Shown piece by piece: positions 7,001 to 20,400 of a DNA stretch of 64,000 bases. The notes below the pieces were generated by a model. The model ran no database searches and had not been told where the DNA came from. It saw only the letters and a list, made by a program, of their open reading frames with translations. Location: positions 37,043,375 to 37,107,374 of the forward strand of contig NC_080181.1 in the NCBI RefSeq assembly GCF_950295315.1, in the 5' to 3' direction. The stretch comes from Erinaceus europaeus. Its lineage: Eukaryota > Chordata > Mammalia > Eulipotyphla > Erinaceidae. The translations under genes were made by a program, and so were the position numbers. Position 1 is the first letter of the stretch. Each line of letters begins with the position of its first letter.

Positions 7001-8177
7001 TAATAGAAAGCAAAGAAAAAAGAAGAAGAAGAAGAAGAAGAAGAAGAAGAAGAAGAAGAAGAAGAAGAAGGCGGCAAAATGAAATATCCCAATATTTCAA
7101 GGGGCTGCTCAGAACAATGCTTTCCTTATTATGATCCTCACAGCATACCATATTCAGAAAGGAAAAAGACACCGCGTTTTTTTTAACCCAGTTTATTTAA
7201 TTTATTTATTCATTTATTTATTGAGGTGTTAATGTTTTACATTCAACAGAAGACTAGGGCTCTGATGCCAGAGGTCTCAAGTACCCCTAGATGGCTCTCT
7301 GCCTCTACAAAACCAATCGATCAACCCGTGCATCACTCCAACCTTCCATCCATCCATCCATCCATCCATCCATCCATGCTTCCTTCCATCCATCCATCCA
7401 TCCATCCATCCATCCATCCATCCATCCAACTATCCATCGACCAATCAACCAAGCTAAGTACAAAAGGAGATATAACCTTGAATGATAAAGACAGTCAAGC
7501 CTGCACAGATACGTTGCCAACTGGGCAGTTTGGCTGAATAGGGCAGAGGAGCTGATCCAGGGAATGTGGTGGGGGGTATGGGTGTGGGTGTGGGTGGGGT
7601 GAGCAGGTGAGTCTGTGAGCTGGGTCACGTCAGGGACGCGGAGGGGGGGTGTGGGCAGCTGTCACAGGCGAAATGTCAAAAGCGCTCGAGCTGGTGATCA
7701 GGGCACCCGGAAGTGAGGAGAGACAAGAGGAGAGGAGCCGACAGGAGAGGACAGGAGAGGAGAGGAGAGGACAGGAGAGGAACTGAGAAACCCACCTGGA
7801 CAGAGGTAGCATACCGGCATCCAGCAAGGCAGGCAGGCATGCAGGCAGCTGTGGCCTGGGCTCCCTGGCTCCTGGGCGCACCTCCTCCTTTGCTCTCTTG
7901 GCTGCCAGCCCCAAGGTCCGTCGTCGGTCAGCGCTGTCCTCCCGTTCTTCCGTCCCTCTGTGCCAGGGCCCAGGGGTCTGGTTGCTGCCGCCTGACATAG
8001 TGGCAGGACAGTTGGGCTGCCCAGTGCCAGTGCGCCTGCGCACAGAATCCTGGGGGGGGGGACATCACAAAGGGCTGGAAAGTTTGCTAGGCCACGAGGA
8101 CCCCGCCCACCCAGTTGACCCCTAGGGAGGCAGTGGTGGTGGCAGCAGCCATGACACCCACCCTGAACTTGATCTGA
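4080..8177 (+). repeat. Macrosatellite unit 2 (hybrid head, beta body, alpha tail), 4098 bp
   Basis: The head has alpha-like GGCTCCGG and the alpha CCACCCCACAG insertion (about 4280-4291), then switches to beta GTTGCCTGCTG at about 4387-4397. The rest of the body is beta and the tail is alpha. Private variants include GGGGAAAGGGG, CGGTGTGGGCGG and a one-base loss giving GCTCTGCTGCTGCAG near 4504. SINE block 5677-7021, (GAA)16 at 7022-7069 (the shortest tract), YY1-type core 4756-4763, CTCF-like 7284-7297, NRF1-like 8031-8042. Confidence 0.97.
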
Positions 8178-9354
8178 GGGGTGGTGGCCAGCCACCAGAG
8201 CCAGAGCCCCAGGCAAAAGCCAGCGCAGGTGGGCAGGGCTCCGGGGCAAGGGGCACGGTGGGGGCGGGTCAGGGGGCGGGGCCGGCATCTGACAGCCCAG
8301 GGCTGGGGTCCAAGGGCCGCCAGGACCCTGTCCAAGCAAGTGCACTGACACACAGACAGACTGACTGACTGACAGCCCCCACCCCACAGACACCCCCCAG
8401 GGCCCTGGGAGCCCTGAGCTGCCCCGGATCTGGCGGGCAGCCACCTGGACACAGGCCTCCATAGTGGAGGCCCCTGTAGACCCCGTTGCCCGCTGACAGC
8501 GGCCCTCCTCCCCCTCCCTCTCCCCCTCCCCTTCCTCATCCTCAGAGGGACTCACTCAGGGCCCTTGGCCTAGGCAAGCCAGGGCTGCTGCTCTGGCTGC
8601 TGCAGCTGCTATCCAGTGGGTGGGTGCAGGTATCTGGCCCTGTCAGTTCCTGATTCTTGGGACCTGCCTGCCTCCAGCTCCACCCACTCTCCAGTCCAGC
8701 CCCCTCCCCCTCCTCCGCAAGGATGCCCCCTTTTCCCCTTGCCCCCTGTCCCCCAGCTCCCCAACTGTCATCTACTGTTTGCCTCCTTTCCTGCCAGCCT
8801 GCTGCTGCCCTCCAGCCCTGGGGGCCCTGGGCCAGCCCAGCTGCCATCTTCACCATCCTGCAGGGGGACCTGCCCTAACGCCCTGCCACCACAGGCACAC
8901 ACAGCCCTGCACCTATTCAGGGGCTCCCCTGCCTGCAGCCTAACCCCCAAACAATCTCCTTCTGCCCCTCAACCCCCTTCTAACCCCTGTCAGGGCCCCT
9001 CACACACACCTGGGCATGAGTATCCCACACATGCACATCTCTCCCCTCCCCCTCCACTCCATTTGCACTAAGGATGGCAAGAGTCTTTTTCTCTGGGTAT
9101 CCCCAGGGGAGTTGGGTCTGTCCAATGTCCTGGGGCGCCGGAACTACAAACAATCTACAATGTAACATTTGGATCTCAGGCAACCCAATCCCAAGTGCGC
9201 TGTGCAAGCCTAGGACTGGCGAAAACACCCCACTCTGAGCACAAGGTCTGCCTGGGCCAGTGGCTCCTCCAGTGGACTCAGAGACAGGCAGAGGCAGAGG
9301 CAGACAACGTTTTCAGGTTCAAAACCTATACTTCCCAGAAGCTGGTCCATCAGT

Positions 9355-9394
<40 letters not shown>

Positions 9395-10035
9395 AGGCTT
9401 TTTTTTTTCTTTTCCCACTGCCTGACTCTCCTGTGTGATGCCTGATTCTCAGTGAAACAAGGGAAAAAATCTTTTGGGGAGGGAGCAGGACCAAGATGCA
9501 GGCAGGTGGACTCCGTGGAGGGTGGATGGGTAGGTAGACCATGCCCTGGCTCCTGAGCCCCAGCTGCTGTTCCAGGCGCTCTCTGATTCCCTGTGGCTTC
9601 TCATGAGACTATTTCCAAGACTGATCCTCAGGATATTGAGGATTCAAAAAATAGACAGGTCATATTGCTGTCAAAAGGAAATCCAGGGAGGTTGGGCGGA
9701 ATGTCAGAGGGTTAAGAGGTGGTGGAGGAAACGAGGGGACAGGCAGAAGGATCCACGGTATGGCCCCCAGACCCCCACCTGCAGGGGAGTCGCTTTACAG
9801 GGGGTGAAGCAGATCTTCAGGGGCTCTATCTTTCTCTCCCCCCTCTTCCTTTCCCCTCCCCTCTCCCTTTCTCTCTGTCCTATGCAAGGACAGTAACAAC
9901 AACAACAACAACAACAACAAGCACAACAATGATCAAGCAACAAGGGCAGCAAAAGGAGAATAAATGGTCTGCAGGAGCAGTAGATTCCAGGTATATGTAT
10001 CGAGCACCGGCAGTAACCCTGGAAGCAATAAATAA

Positions 10036-10068
<33 letters not shown>

Positions 10069-12247
10069 TATATATAAACTCATAGAGAAAATATACAGGT
10101 AATATACATGTATACATGTGTCGGTGTATCCACTTTGTAAATAAATGTACATGCACTTTTGTTTATCTAGTGAAGCAGACCTGCAGGGGTCTACCTTTCT
10201 CTCACCCTTCTGTGTTTCCACTCCTCTCTCCCTTTCTCTCTGTCCTATGCAAGGACAGTAACAGCAACAACAACGATAATAATAACCACAACCAAGTTCA
10301 GGCAACAAGGGCAGCCAAAGGGGAAAACATGGTCTGCAGGAGTAGTGGGTTCGTGGTGCAGGCCCCTAGCCCTGACAATAACCCTGGAGGCAATCAATCA
10401 GTCAATCAATCAATAGATAACGAATACATAAATAAAAAATACAGGTATTTACATGTATACGTGTCTCTGTGTTTCTACTGAGTCAAATGTAAATGTGCTT
10501 TATTTATTTAGTGAAGCAGATCTTCAGGGGGCCTATCTTTCTCTCCCCCATCTCTCTTTCCCCTCCTCTTTACATTTTTCTCTGTTCTCCGCAAGGACAG
10601 TAACTATCACAACAACAATAATAATATTATTAATAACCACAATATTCAAGCCACAAGGGCAGCAAAAATGGAAAAAATGGAACATAGGAGCAGTGGATTA
10701 GTGGTACTGGCACTGCGCTATGGCAATAACCCCTTGTGGCAATAAATAAATAAATAAATAAATAAATAATACAAGTAATATACAAGAATATGTCCCAGTG
10801 TGTGTTTCCACTGTGTAAACGTAAAAGCACTTTTATTTACTTATTTATATTTTATTTATTTACCTAGCCAAGAGAATTTCTTTTCATTGCTAAAAAAATG
10901 TCACATTAATTAAGCTTAGCAGGTGGTGCCTCACCTGGTTAAGCACTCATGTTAAACTGTAGGAGGACCTGGGTTCAAGACCCTGGTCCCCACTTGCAGT
11001 GGGAAATCTTTACAAGTGGTGCAGATGTGCTGCAGGTATCTCTCTGGTTCTCAAAATCTCTGTCCCTCCCTTGTCTCTCAATTCTTGACTGTCCATTCCA
11101 AAAAATAAATCAAGATAATAGAAAGCAAAGAAAAAAGAAGAAGAAGAAGAAGAAGAAGAAGAAGAAGAAGAAGAAGAAGAAGAAGAAGAAGAAGAAGAAG
11201 AAGGCGGCAAAATGAAATATCCCAATAGTTCAAGGGGCTGCTCAGAACAATGCTTTCCTTATTATGATCCTCACAGCATACCATATTCAGAAAGGAAAAA
11301 GACACCGCGTTTTTTTTAACCCAGTTTATTTAATTTATTTATTCATTTATTTATTGAGGTGTTAATGTTTTACATTCAACAGAAGACTAGGGCTCTGATG
11401 CCAGAGGTCTCAAGTACCCCTAGATGGCTCTCTGCCTCTACAAAACCAATCGATCAACCCGTGCATCACTCCAACCTTCCATCCATCCATCCATCCATCC
11501 ATCCATCCATCCATCCAACTATCCATCGACCAATCAACCAAGCTAAGTACAAAAGGAGATATAACCTTGAATGATAGACAGTCAAGCCTGCACAGATACG
11601 TTGCCAACTGGGCAGTTTGGCTGAATAGGGCAGAAGAGCTGATCCAGGGAATGTGGTGGGGGGTGTGGGTGTGGGTGGGGTGAGCAGGTGAGTCTGTGAG
11701 CTGGGTCACGTCAGGGACGCGGAGGGGGGGTGTGGGCAGCTGTCACAGGCGAAATGTCAAAAGCGCTCGAGCTGGTGATCAGGGCACCCGGAAGTGAAGA
11801 GAGACAAGAGGAGAGGAGCGGACAGGAGAGGAGAGGAGAGGACAGGAGAGGAACTGAGAAACCCACCTGGACAGAGATAGCATACCGGCATCCAGCAAGG
11901 CAGGCAGGCATGCAGGCAGCTGTGGCCTGGGCTCCCTGGCTCCTGGGCGCACCTCCTCCTTTGCTCTCTTGGCTGCCAGCCCCAAGGTCCGTCGTCGGTC
12001 AGCGCTGTCCTCCCGTTCTTCCGTCCCTCTGTGCCAGGGCCCAGGGGTCTGGTTGCTGCCGCCTGACATAGTGGCAGGACAGTTGGGCTGCCCAGTGCCA
12101 GTGCGCCTGCGCACAGAATCCTGGGGGGGGGACATCACAGAGGGCTCCAGAGGTTGCTAGGCCACGAGGACCCCGCCCACCCAGTTGACCCCTAGGGAGG
12201 CAGTGGTGGTGGCAGCAGCCATGACACCCACCCTGAACTTGATCTGA
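8178..12247 (+). repeat. Macrosatellite unit 3 (alpha body, beta tail), 4070 bp
   Basis: Alpha body: GGTGGCCAGCC start, TTGCCCGCTGAC, CCTAACCCCCAAACAAT near 8939, GGGGCGCCGG near 9133, GTGGACTCAGAG, a long A-run (33 A, 9360-9392) with an added GAA before GGC, loss of CAGAGATCCCC near 9590, and a longer (AAC)n. The beta tail starts right after the GAA tract (AATAGTTC, GATAGACAG). SINE block 9772-11136, (GAA)22 at 11137-11202, YY1-type core 8843-8850, CTCF-like 11417-11430, NRF1-like 12102-12113. Confidence 0.97.
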
Positions 12248-15200
12248 GGGGTGGTGGGCAGCCACCAGAGCCAGAGCCCCAGGCAAAAGCCAGCGCAGGT
12301 GGGCAGGGTTCCGGGGCAAGGGGCACGGTGGGGGCGGGTCAGGGGGCGGGGCCGGCATCTGACAGCCCAGGGCTGGGGTCCAAGGGCCGCCAGGACCCTG
12401 TCCAAGCAAGTGCACTGACACACAGACAGACTGACTGACTGACAGCCCCCAGACACCCCCCAGGGCCCTGGGAGCCCTGAGCTGCCCCGGATCTGGCGGG
12501 CAGCCACCTGGACACAGGCCTCCATAGTGGAGGCCCCTGTAGACCCCGTTGCCTGCTGACAGCGGCCCTCCTCCCCCTCCCTCTCCCTCTCCCCCTCGCC
12601 CTCCCCTTCCTCATCCTCAGAGGGACTCACTCAGGGCCCTTGGCCTAGGCAAGCCAGGGCTGCTGCTCTGGCTGCTGCAGCTGCTATCCAGTGGGTGGGT
12701 GCAGGTATCTGGCCCTGTCAGTTCCTGATTCTTGGGACCTGCCTGCCTCCAGCTCCACCCACTCTCCAGTCCAGCCCCCTCCCCCTCCTCCGCAAGGATG
12801 CCCCCTTTTCCCCTTGCCCCCTGTCCCCCAGCTCCCCAACTGTCATCTACTGTTTGCCTCCTTTCCTGCCAGCCTGCTGCTGCCCTCCAGCCCTGGGGGC
12901 CCTGGGCCAGCCCAGCTGCCATCTTCACCATCCTGCAGGGGGACCTGCCCTAACGCCCTGCCACCACAGGCACACACAGCCCTGCACCTATTCAGGGGCT
13001 CCCCTGCCTGCAGCCTAACCCCCAAACAATCTCCTTCTGCCCCTCAACCCCCTTCTAACCCCTGTCAGGGCCCCTCACACACACCTGGGCATGAGTATCC
13101 CACACATGCACATCTCTCCCCTCCCCCTCCACTCCATTTGCACTAAGGATGGCAAGAGTCTTTTTCTCTGGGTATCCCCAGGGGAGTTGGGTCTGTCCAA
13201 TGTCCTGGGGAGCCGGAACTGCAAACAATCTACAATGTAACATTTGGATCTCAGGCAACCCAATCCCAAGTGCGCTGTGCAAGCCTAGGACTGGCGAAAA
13301 CACCCCACTCTGAGCACAAGGTCTGCCTGGGTCAGTGGCTCCTCCAGTGGTCTCAGAGACAGGCAGAGGCAGAGGCAGACAACGTTTTCAGGTTCAAAAC
13401 CTATACTTCCCAGAAGCTGGTCCATCAGTAGGGTAAAAAAAAAAAAAAAAAAAGGCTTTTTTTTTTCATTTCCCCCTGCCTGACTCTCCTGTGTGATGCC
13501 TGTTTCTCAGTGAAACAAGGGAAAAAATCTTTTGGGGAGGGAGCAGGACCAAGATGCAGGCAGGAGGACTCCGTGGAGGGTGGATGGGTAGGTGGACCAT
13601 GCCCTGGCTCCAGAGCCCCAGCTGCTGTTCCAGGCGCTCTCTGATTCCAGAGATCCCCCTGTGGCTTCTCATGAGACTATTTCCAAGACTGATCCTCAGG
13701 ATATTGAGGATTCAAAAAATAGACAGGTCATATTGCTGTCAAAAGGAAATCCAGGGAGGTTGGGCAGAATGTCAGAGGGTTAAGAGGTGGTGGAGGAAAC
13801 GAGGGGACAGGCAGAAGGATCCACGGTATGGCCCCCAGACCCCCACCCGCAGGGGAGTCGCTTTACAGGGGGTGAAGCAGATCTTCAGGGGCTCTATCTT
13901 TCTCTCCCCCCTCTTCCTTTCCCCTCCCCTCTCCCTTTCTCTCTGTCCTATGCAAGGACAGTAACAACAACAACAACAAGAAGCACAACAATGATCAAGC
14001 AACAAGGGCAGCAAAAGGAGAATAAATGGTCTGCAGGAGCAGTGGATTCCAGGTATATGTATCGAGCACCGGCAGTAACCCTGGAAGCAATAAATAAATA
14101 AATACATACATACATACATACATATATATATATATAAACTCATAGAGAAAATATACAGGTAATATACATGTATACATGTGTCGGTGTATCCACTTTGTAA
14201 ATAAATGTACATGCACTTTTGTTTATCTAGTGAAGCAGACCTGCAGGGGTCTACCTTTCTCTCACCCTTCTGTGTTTCCACTCCTCTCTCCCTTTCTCTC
14301 TATCCTATGCAAGGACAGTAACAGCAACAACAACGATAATAATAACCACAACCAAGTTCAGGCAACAAGGGCAGCCAAAGGGGAAAACATGGTCTGCAGG
14401 AGTAGTGGGTTCGAGGTGCAGGCCCCTAGCCCTGACAATAACCCTGGAGGCAATCAATCAGTCAATCAATCAATAGATAACGAATACATAAATAAAAAAT
14501 ACAGGTATTTACATGTATACGTGTCTCTGTGTTTCTACTGAGTCAAATGTAAATGTGCTTTATTTATTTAGTGAAGCAGATCTTCAGGGGGCCTATCTTT
14601 CTCTCCCCCATCTCTCTTTCCCCTCCTCTTTACATTTTTCTCTGTTCTCCGCAAGGACAGTAACTATCACAACAACAATAATAATATTATTAATAACCAC
14701 AATATTCAAGCCACAAGGGCAGCAAAAAGGGAAAAAATGGAACATAGGAGCAGTGGATTAGTGGTACTGGCACTGCGCTATGGCAATAACCCCTTGTGGC
14801 AATAAATAAATGAATAATACAAGTAATATACAAGAATATGTCCCAGTGTGTGTTTCCACTGTGTAAACGTAAAAGCACTTTTATTTACTTATTTATATTT
14901 TATTTATTTACCTAGCCAAGAGAATTTCTTTTCATTGCTAAAAAAATGTCACATTAATTAAGCTTAGCAGGTGGTGCCTCACCTGGTTAAGCACTCATGT
15001 TAAACTGTAGGAGGACCTGGGTTCAAGACCCTGGTCCCCACTTGCAGTGGGAAATCTTTATAAGTGGTGCAGATGTGCTGCAGGTATCTCTCTGGTTCTC
15101 AAAATCTCTATCCCTCCCTTGTCTCTCAATTCTTGACTGTCCATTCCAAAAAATAAATCAAGATAATAGAAAGCAAAGAAAAAAGAAGAAGAAGAAGAAG

Positions 15201-16342
15201 AAGAAGAAGAAGAAGAAGAAGAAGAAGAAGAAGAAGAAGGCGGCAAAATGAAATATCCCAATATTTCAAGGGGCTGCTCAGAACAATGCTTTCCTTATTA
15301 TGATCCTCACAGCATACCATATTCAGAAAGGAAAAAGACACCGCGTTTTTTTTAACCCAGTTTATTTAATTTATTTATTCATTTATTTATTGAGGTGTTA
15401 ATGTTTTACATTCAACAGAAGACTAGGGCTCTGATGCCAGAGGTCTCAAGTACCCCTAGATGGCTCTCTGCCTCTACAAAACCAATCGATCAACCCGTGC
15501 ATCACTCCAACCTTCCATCCATCCATCCATCCATCCATCCATCCATGCTTCCTTCCATCCATCCATCCATCCATCCATCCATCCATCCATCCAACTATCC
15601 ATCGACCAATCAACCAAGCTAAGTACAAAAGGAGATATAACCTTGAATGATAAAGACAGTCAAGCCTGCACAGATACGTTGCCAACTGGGCAGTTTGGCT
15701 GAATAGGGCAGAGGAGCTGATCCAGGGAATGTGGTGGGGGGTATGGGTGTGGGTGTGGGTGGGGTGAGCAGGTGAGTCTGTGAGCTGGGTCACGTCAGGG
15801 ACGCGGAGGGGGGGTGTGGGCAGCTGTCACAGGCGAAATGTCAAAAGCGCTCGAGCTGGTGATCAGGGCACCCGGAAGTGAGGAGAGACAAGAGGAGAGG
15901 AGCCGACAGGAGAGGACAGGAGAGGAGAGGAGAGGACAGGAGAGGAACTGAGAAACCCACCTGGACAGAGGTAGCATACCGGCATCCAGCAAGGCAGGCA
16001 GGCATGCAGGCAGCTGTGGCCTGGGCTCCCTGGCTCCTGGGCGCACCTCCTCCTTTGCTCTCTTGGCTGCCAGCCCCAAGGTCCGTCGTCGGTCAGCGCT
16101 GTCCTCCCGTTCTTCCGTCCCTCTGTGCCAGGGCCCAGGGGTCTGGTTGCTGCCGCCTGACATAGTGGCAGGACAGTTGGGCTGCCCAGTGCCAGTGCGC
16201 CTGCGCACAGAATCCTGGGGGGGGGGACATCACAAAGGGCTGGAAAGTTTGCTAGGCCACGAGGACCCCGCCCACCCAGTTGACCCCTAGGGAGGCAGTG
16301 GTGGTGGCAGCAGCCATGACACCCACCCTGAACTTGATCTGA
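12248..16342 (+). repeat. Macrosatellite unit 4 (beta body with alpha patch, alpha tail), 4095 bp
   Basis: A beta body with a short alpha-like patch at 13017-13029 (CCTAACCCCCAAACAAT). It shares two otherwise private variants with unit 6: CCCACCCGCAGG (near 13847) and TTCGAGGTGC (near 14411). SINE block 13840-15184, (GAA)18 at 15185-15238, YY1-type core 12918-12925, CTCF-like 15453-15466, NRF1-like 16196-16207. Together with unit 5 it forms an 8153-bp dimer that is repeated as units 6-7. Confidence 0.97.
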
Positions 16343-18188
16343 GGGGTGGTGGCCAGCCACCAGAGCCAGAGCCCCAGGCAAAAGCCAGCGCAGGTGGGCA
16401 GGGCTCCGGGGCAAGGGGCACGGTGGGGGCGGGTCAGGGGGCGGGGCCGGCATCTGACAGCCCAGGGCTGGGGTCCAAGGGCCGCCAGGACCCTGTCCAA
16501 GCAAGTGCACTGACACACAGACAGACTGACTGACTGACAGCCCCCACCCCACAGACACCCCCCAGGGCCCTGGGAGCCCTGAGCTGCCCCGGATCTGGCG
16601 GGCAGCCACCTGGACACAGGCCTCCATAGTGGAGGCCCCTGTAGACCCCGTTGCCCGCTGACAGCGGCCCTCCTCCCCCTCCCTCTCCCCCTCCCCTTCC
16701 TCATCCTCAGAGGGACTCACTCAGGGCCCTTGGCCTAGGCAAGCCAGGGCTGCTGCTCTGGCTGCTGCAGCTGCTATCCAGTGGGTGGGTGCAGGTATCT
16801 GGCCCTGTCAGTTCCTGATTCTTGGGACCTGCCTGCCTCCAGCTCCACCCACTCTCCAGTCCAGCCCCCTCCCCCTCCTCCGCAAGGATGCCCCCTTTTC
16901 CCCTTGCCCCCTGTCCCCCAGCTCCCCAACTGTCATCTACTGTTTGCCTCCTTTCCTGCCAGCCTGCTGCTGCCCTCCAGCCCTGGGGGCCCTGGGCCAG
17001 CCCAGCTGCCATCTTCACCATCCTGCAGGGGGACCTGCCCTAACGCCCTGCCACCACAGGCACACACAGCCCTGCACCTATTCAGGGGCTCCCCTGCCTG
17101 CAGCCTAACCCCCAAACAATCTCCTTCTGCCCCTCAACCCCCTTCTAACCCCTGTCAGGGCCCCTCACACACACCTGGGCATGAGTATCCCACACATGCA
17201 CATCTCTCCCCTCCCCCTCCACTCCATTTGCACTAAGGATGGCAAGAGTCTTTTTTTCTGGGTATCCCCAGGGGAGTTGGGTCTGTCCAATGTCCTGGGG
17301 CGCCGGAACTACAAACAATCTACAATGTAACATTTGGATCTCAGGCAACCCAATCCCAAGTGCGCTGTGCAAGCCTAGGACTGGCGAAAACACCCCACTC
17401 TGAGCACAAGGTCTGCCTGGGCCAGTGGCTCCTCCAGTGGACTCAGAGACAGGCAGAGGCAGAGGCAGACAACGTTTTCAGGTTCAAAACCTATACTTCC
17501 CAGAAGCTGGTCCATCAGTAGGGTAAAAAAAAAAAAAAAAAAAAAGAAGGCTTTTTTTTTTCTTTTCCCACTGCCTGACTCTCCTGTGTGATGCCTGATT
17601 CTCAGTGAAACAAGGGAAAAAATCTTTTGGGGAGGGAGCAGGACCAAGATGCAGGCAGGTGGACTCCGTGGAGGGTGGATGGGTAGGTAGACCATGCCCT
17701 GGCTCCTGAGCCCCAGCTGCTGTTCCAGGCGCTCTCTGATTCCCTGTGGCTTCTCATGAGACTATTTCCAAGACTGATCCTCAGGATATTGAGGATTCAA
17801 AAAATAGACAGGTCATATTGCTGTCAAAAGGAAATCCAGGGAGGTTGGGCGGAATGTCAGAGGGTTAAGAGGTGGTGGAGGAAACGAGGGGACAGGCAGA
17901 AGGATCCACGGTATGGCCCCCAGACCCCCACCTGCAGGGGAGTCGCTTTACAGGGGGTGAAGCAGATCTTCAGGGGCTCTATCTTTCTCTCCCCCCTCTT
18001 CCTTTCCCCTCCCCTCTCCCTTTCTCTCTGTCCTATGCAAGGACAGTAACAACAACAACAACAACAACAACAAGCACAACAATGATCAAGCAACAAGGGC
18101 AGCAAAAGGAGAATAAATGGTCTGCAGGAGCAGTAGATTCCAGGTATATGTATCGAGCACCGGCAGTAACCCTGGAAGCAATAAATAA

Positions 18189-18221
<33 letters not shown>

Positions 18222-20400
18222 TATATATAAACTCATAGAGAAAATATACAGGTAATATACATGTATACATGTGTCGGTGTATCCACTTTGTAAATAAATG
18301 TACATGCACTTTTGTTTATCTAGTGAAGCAGACCTGCAGGGGTCTACCTTTCTCTCACCCTTCTGTGTTTCCACTCCTCTCTCCCTTTCTCTCTGTCCTA
18401 TGCAAGGACAGTAACAGCAACAACAACGATAATAATAACCACAACCAAGTTCAGGCAACAAGGGCAGCCAAAGGGGAAAACATGGTCTGCAGGAGTAGTG
18501 GGTTCGTGGTGCAGGCCCCTAGCCCTGACAATAACCCTGGAGGCAATCAATCAGTCAATCAATCAATAGATAACGAATACATAAATAAAAAATACAGGTA
18601 TTTACATGTATACGTGTCTCTGTGTTTCTACTGAGTCAAATGTAAATGTGCTTTATTTATTTAGTGAAGCAGATCTTCAGGGGGCCTATCTTTCTCTCCC
18701 CCATCTCTCTTTCCCCTCCTCTTTACATTTTTCTCTGTTCTCCGCAAGGACAGTAACTATCACAACAACAATAATAATATTATTAATAACCACAATATTC
18801 AAGCCACAAGGGCAGCAAAAATGGAAAAAATGGAACATAGGAGCAGTGGATTAGTGGTACTGGCACTGCGCTATGGCAATAACCCCTTGTGGCAATAAAT
18901 AAATAAATAAATAAATAAATAATACAAGTAATATACAAGAATATGTCCCAGTGTGTGTTTCCACTGTGTAAACGTAAAAGCACTTTTATTTACTTATTTA
19001 TATTTTATTTATTTACCTAGCCAAGAGAATTTCTTTTCATTGCTAAAAAAATGTCACATTAATTAAGCTTAGCAGGTGGTGCCTCACCTGGTTAAGCACT
19101 CATGTTAAACTGTAGGAGGACCTGGGTTCAAGACCCTGGTCCCCACTTGCAGTGGGAAATCTTTACAAGTGGTGCAGATGTGCTGCAGGTATCTCTCTGG
19201 TTCTCAAAATCTCTGTCCCTCCCTTGTCTCTCAATTCTTGACTGTCCATTCCAAAAAATAAATCAAGATAATAGAAAGCAAAGAAAAAAGAAGAAGAAGA
19301 AGAAGAAGAAGAAGAAGAAGAAGAAGAAGAAGAAGAAGAAGAAGAAGAAGAAGAAGGCGGCAAAATGAAATATCCCAATAGTTCAAGGGGCTGCTCAGAA
19401 CAATGCTTTCCTTATTATGATCCTCACAGCATACCATATTCAGAAAGGAAAAAGACACCGCGTTTTTTTTAACCCAGTTTATTTAATTTATTTATTCATT
19501 TATTTATTGAGGTGTTAATGTTTTACATTCAACAGAAGACTAGGGCTCTGATGCCAGAGGTCTCAAGTACCCCTAGATGGCTCTCTGCCTCTACAAAACC
19601 AATCGATCAACCCGTGCATCACTCCAACCTTCCATCCATCCATCCATCCATCCATCCATCCATCCATCCAACTATCCATCGACCAATCAACCAAGCTAAG
19701 TACAAAAGGAGATATAACCTTGAATGATAGACAGTCAAGCCTGCACAGATACGTTGCCAACTGGGCAGTTTGGCTGAATAGGGCAGAAGAGCTGATCCAG
19801 GGAATGTGGTGGGGGGTGTGGGTGTGGGTGGGGTGAGCAGGTGAGTCTGTGAGCTGGGTCACGTCAGGGACGCGGAGGGGGGGTGTGGGCAGCTGTCACA
19901 GGCGAAATGTCAAAAGCGCTCGAGCTGGTGATCAGGGCACCCGGAAGTGAAGAGAGACAAGAGGAGAGGAGCGGACAGGAGAGGAGAGGAGAGGACAGGA
20001 GAGGAACTGAGAAACCCACCTGGACAGAGATAGCATACCGGCATCCAGCAAGGCAGGCAGGCATGCAGGCAGCTGTGGCCTGGGCTCCCTGGCTCCTGGG
20101 CGCACCTCCTCCTTTGCTCTCTTGGCTGCCAGCCCCAAGGTCCGTCGTCGGTCAGCGCTGTCCTCCCGTTCTTCCGTCCCTCTGTGCCAGGGCCCAGGGG
20201 TCTGGTTGCTGCCGCCTGACATAGTGGCAGGACAGTTGGGCTGCCCAGTGCCAGTGCGCCTGCGCACAGAATCCTGGGGGGGGGACATCACAGAGGGCTC
20301 CAGAGGTTGCTAGGCCACGAGGACCCCGCCCACCCAGTTGACCCCTAGGGAGGCAGTGGTGGTGGCAGCAGCCATGACACCCACCCTGAACTTGATCTGA
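16343..20400 (+). repeat. Macrosatellite unit 5 (alpha body, beta tail), 4058 bp
   Basis: Alpha body like unit 3, but with a shorter A-run (21 A, near 17525) and GTCTTTTTTTCTGG near 17250 where unit 3 has GTCTTTTTCTCTGG. Both features are shared with unit 7. SINE block 17925-19289, (GAA)22 at 19290-19355, YY1-type core 17008-17015, CTCF-like 19570-19583, NRF1-like 20255-20266. Confidence 0.97.

Noticed and set aside
7698..8555. 285-codon minus-strand open frame (also at 15863-16720, 24016-24873, 56460-57317) and a related 312-codon frame at 3531-4469
   Set aside because: The frames diverge at the variable G-run (G9-G11) near the middle, so the second halves read different proteins in different units, and beta-tail junctions break the frame earlier. 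Composition is Gly, Pro, Ser and Arg rich without a recognisable domain, and it overlaps the promoter-like block.
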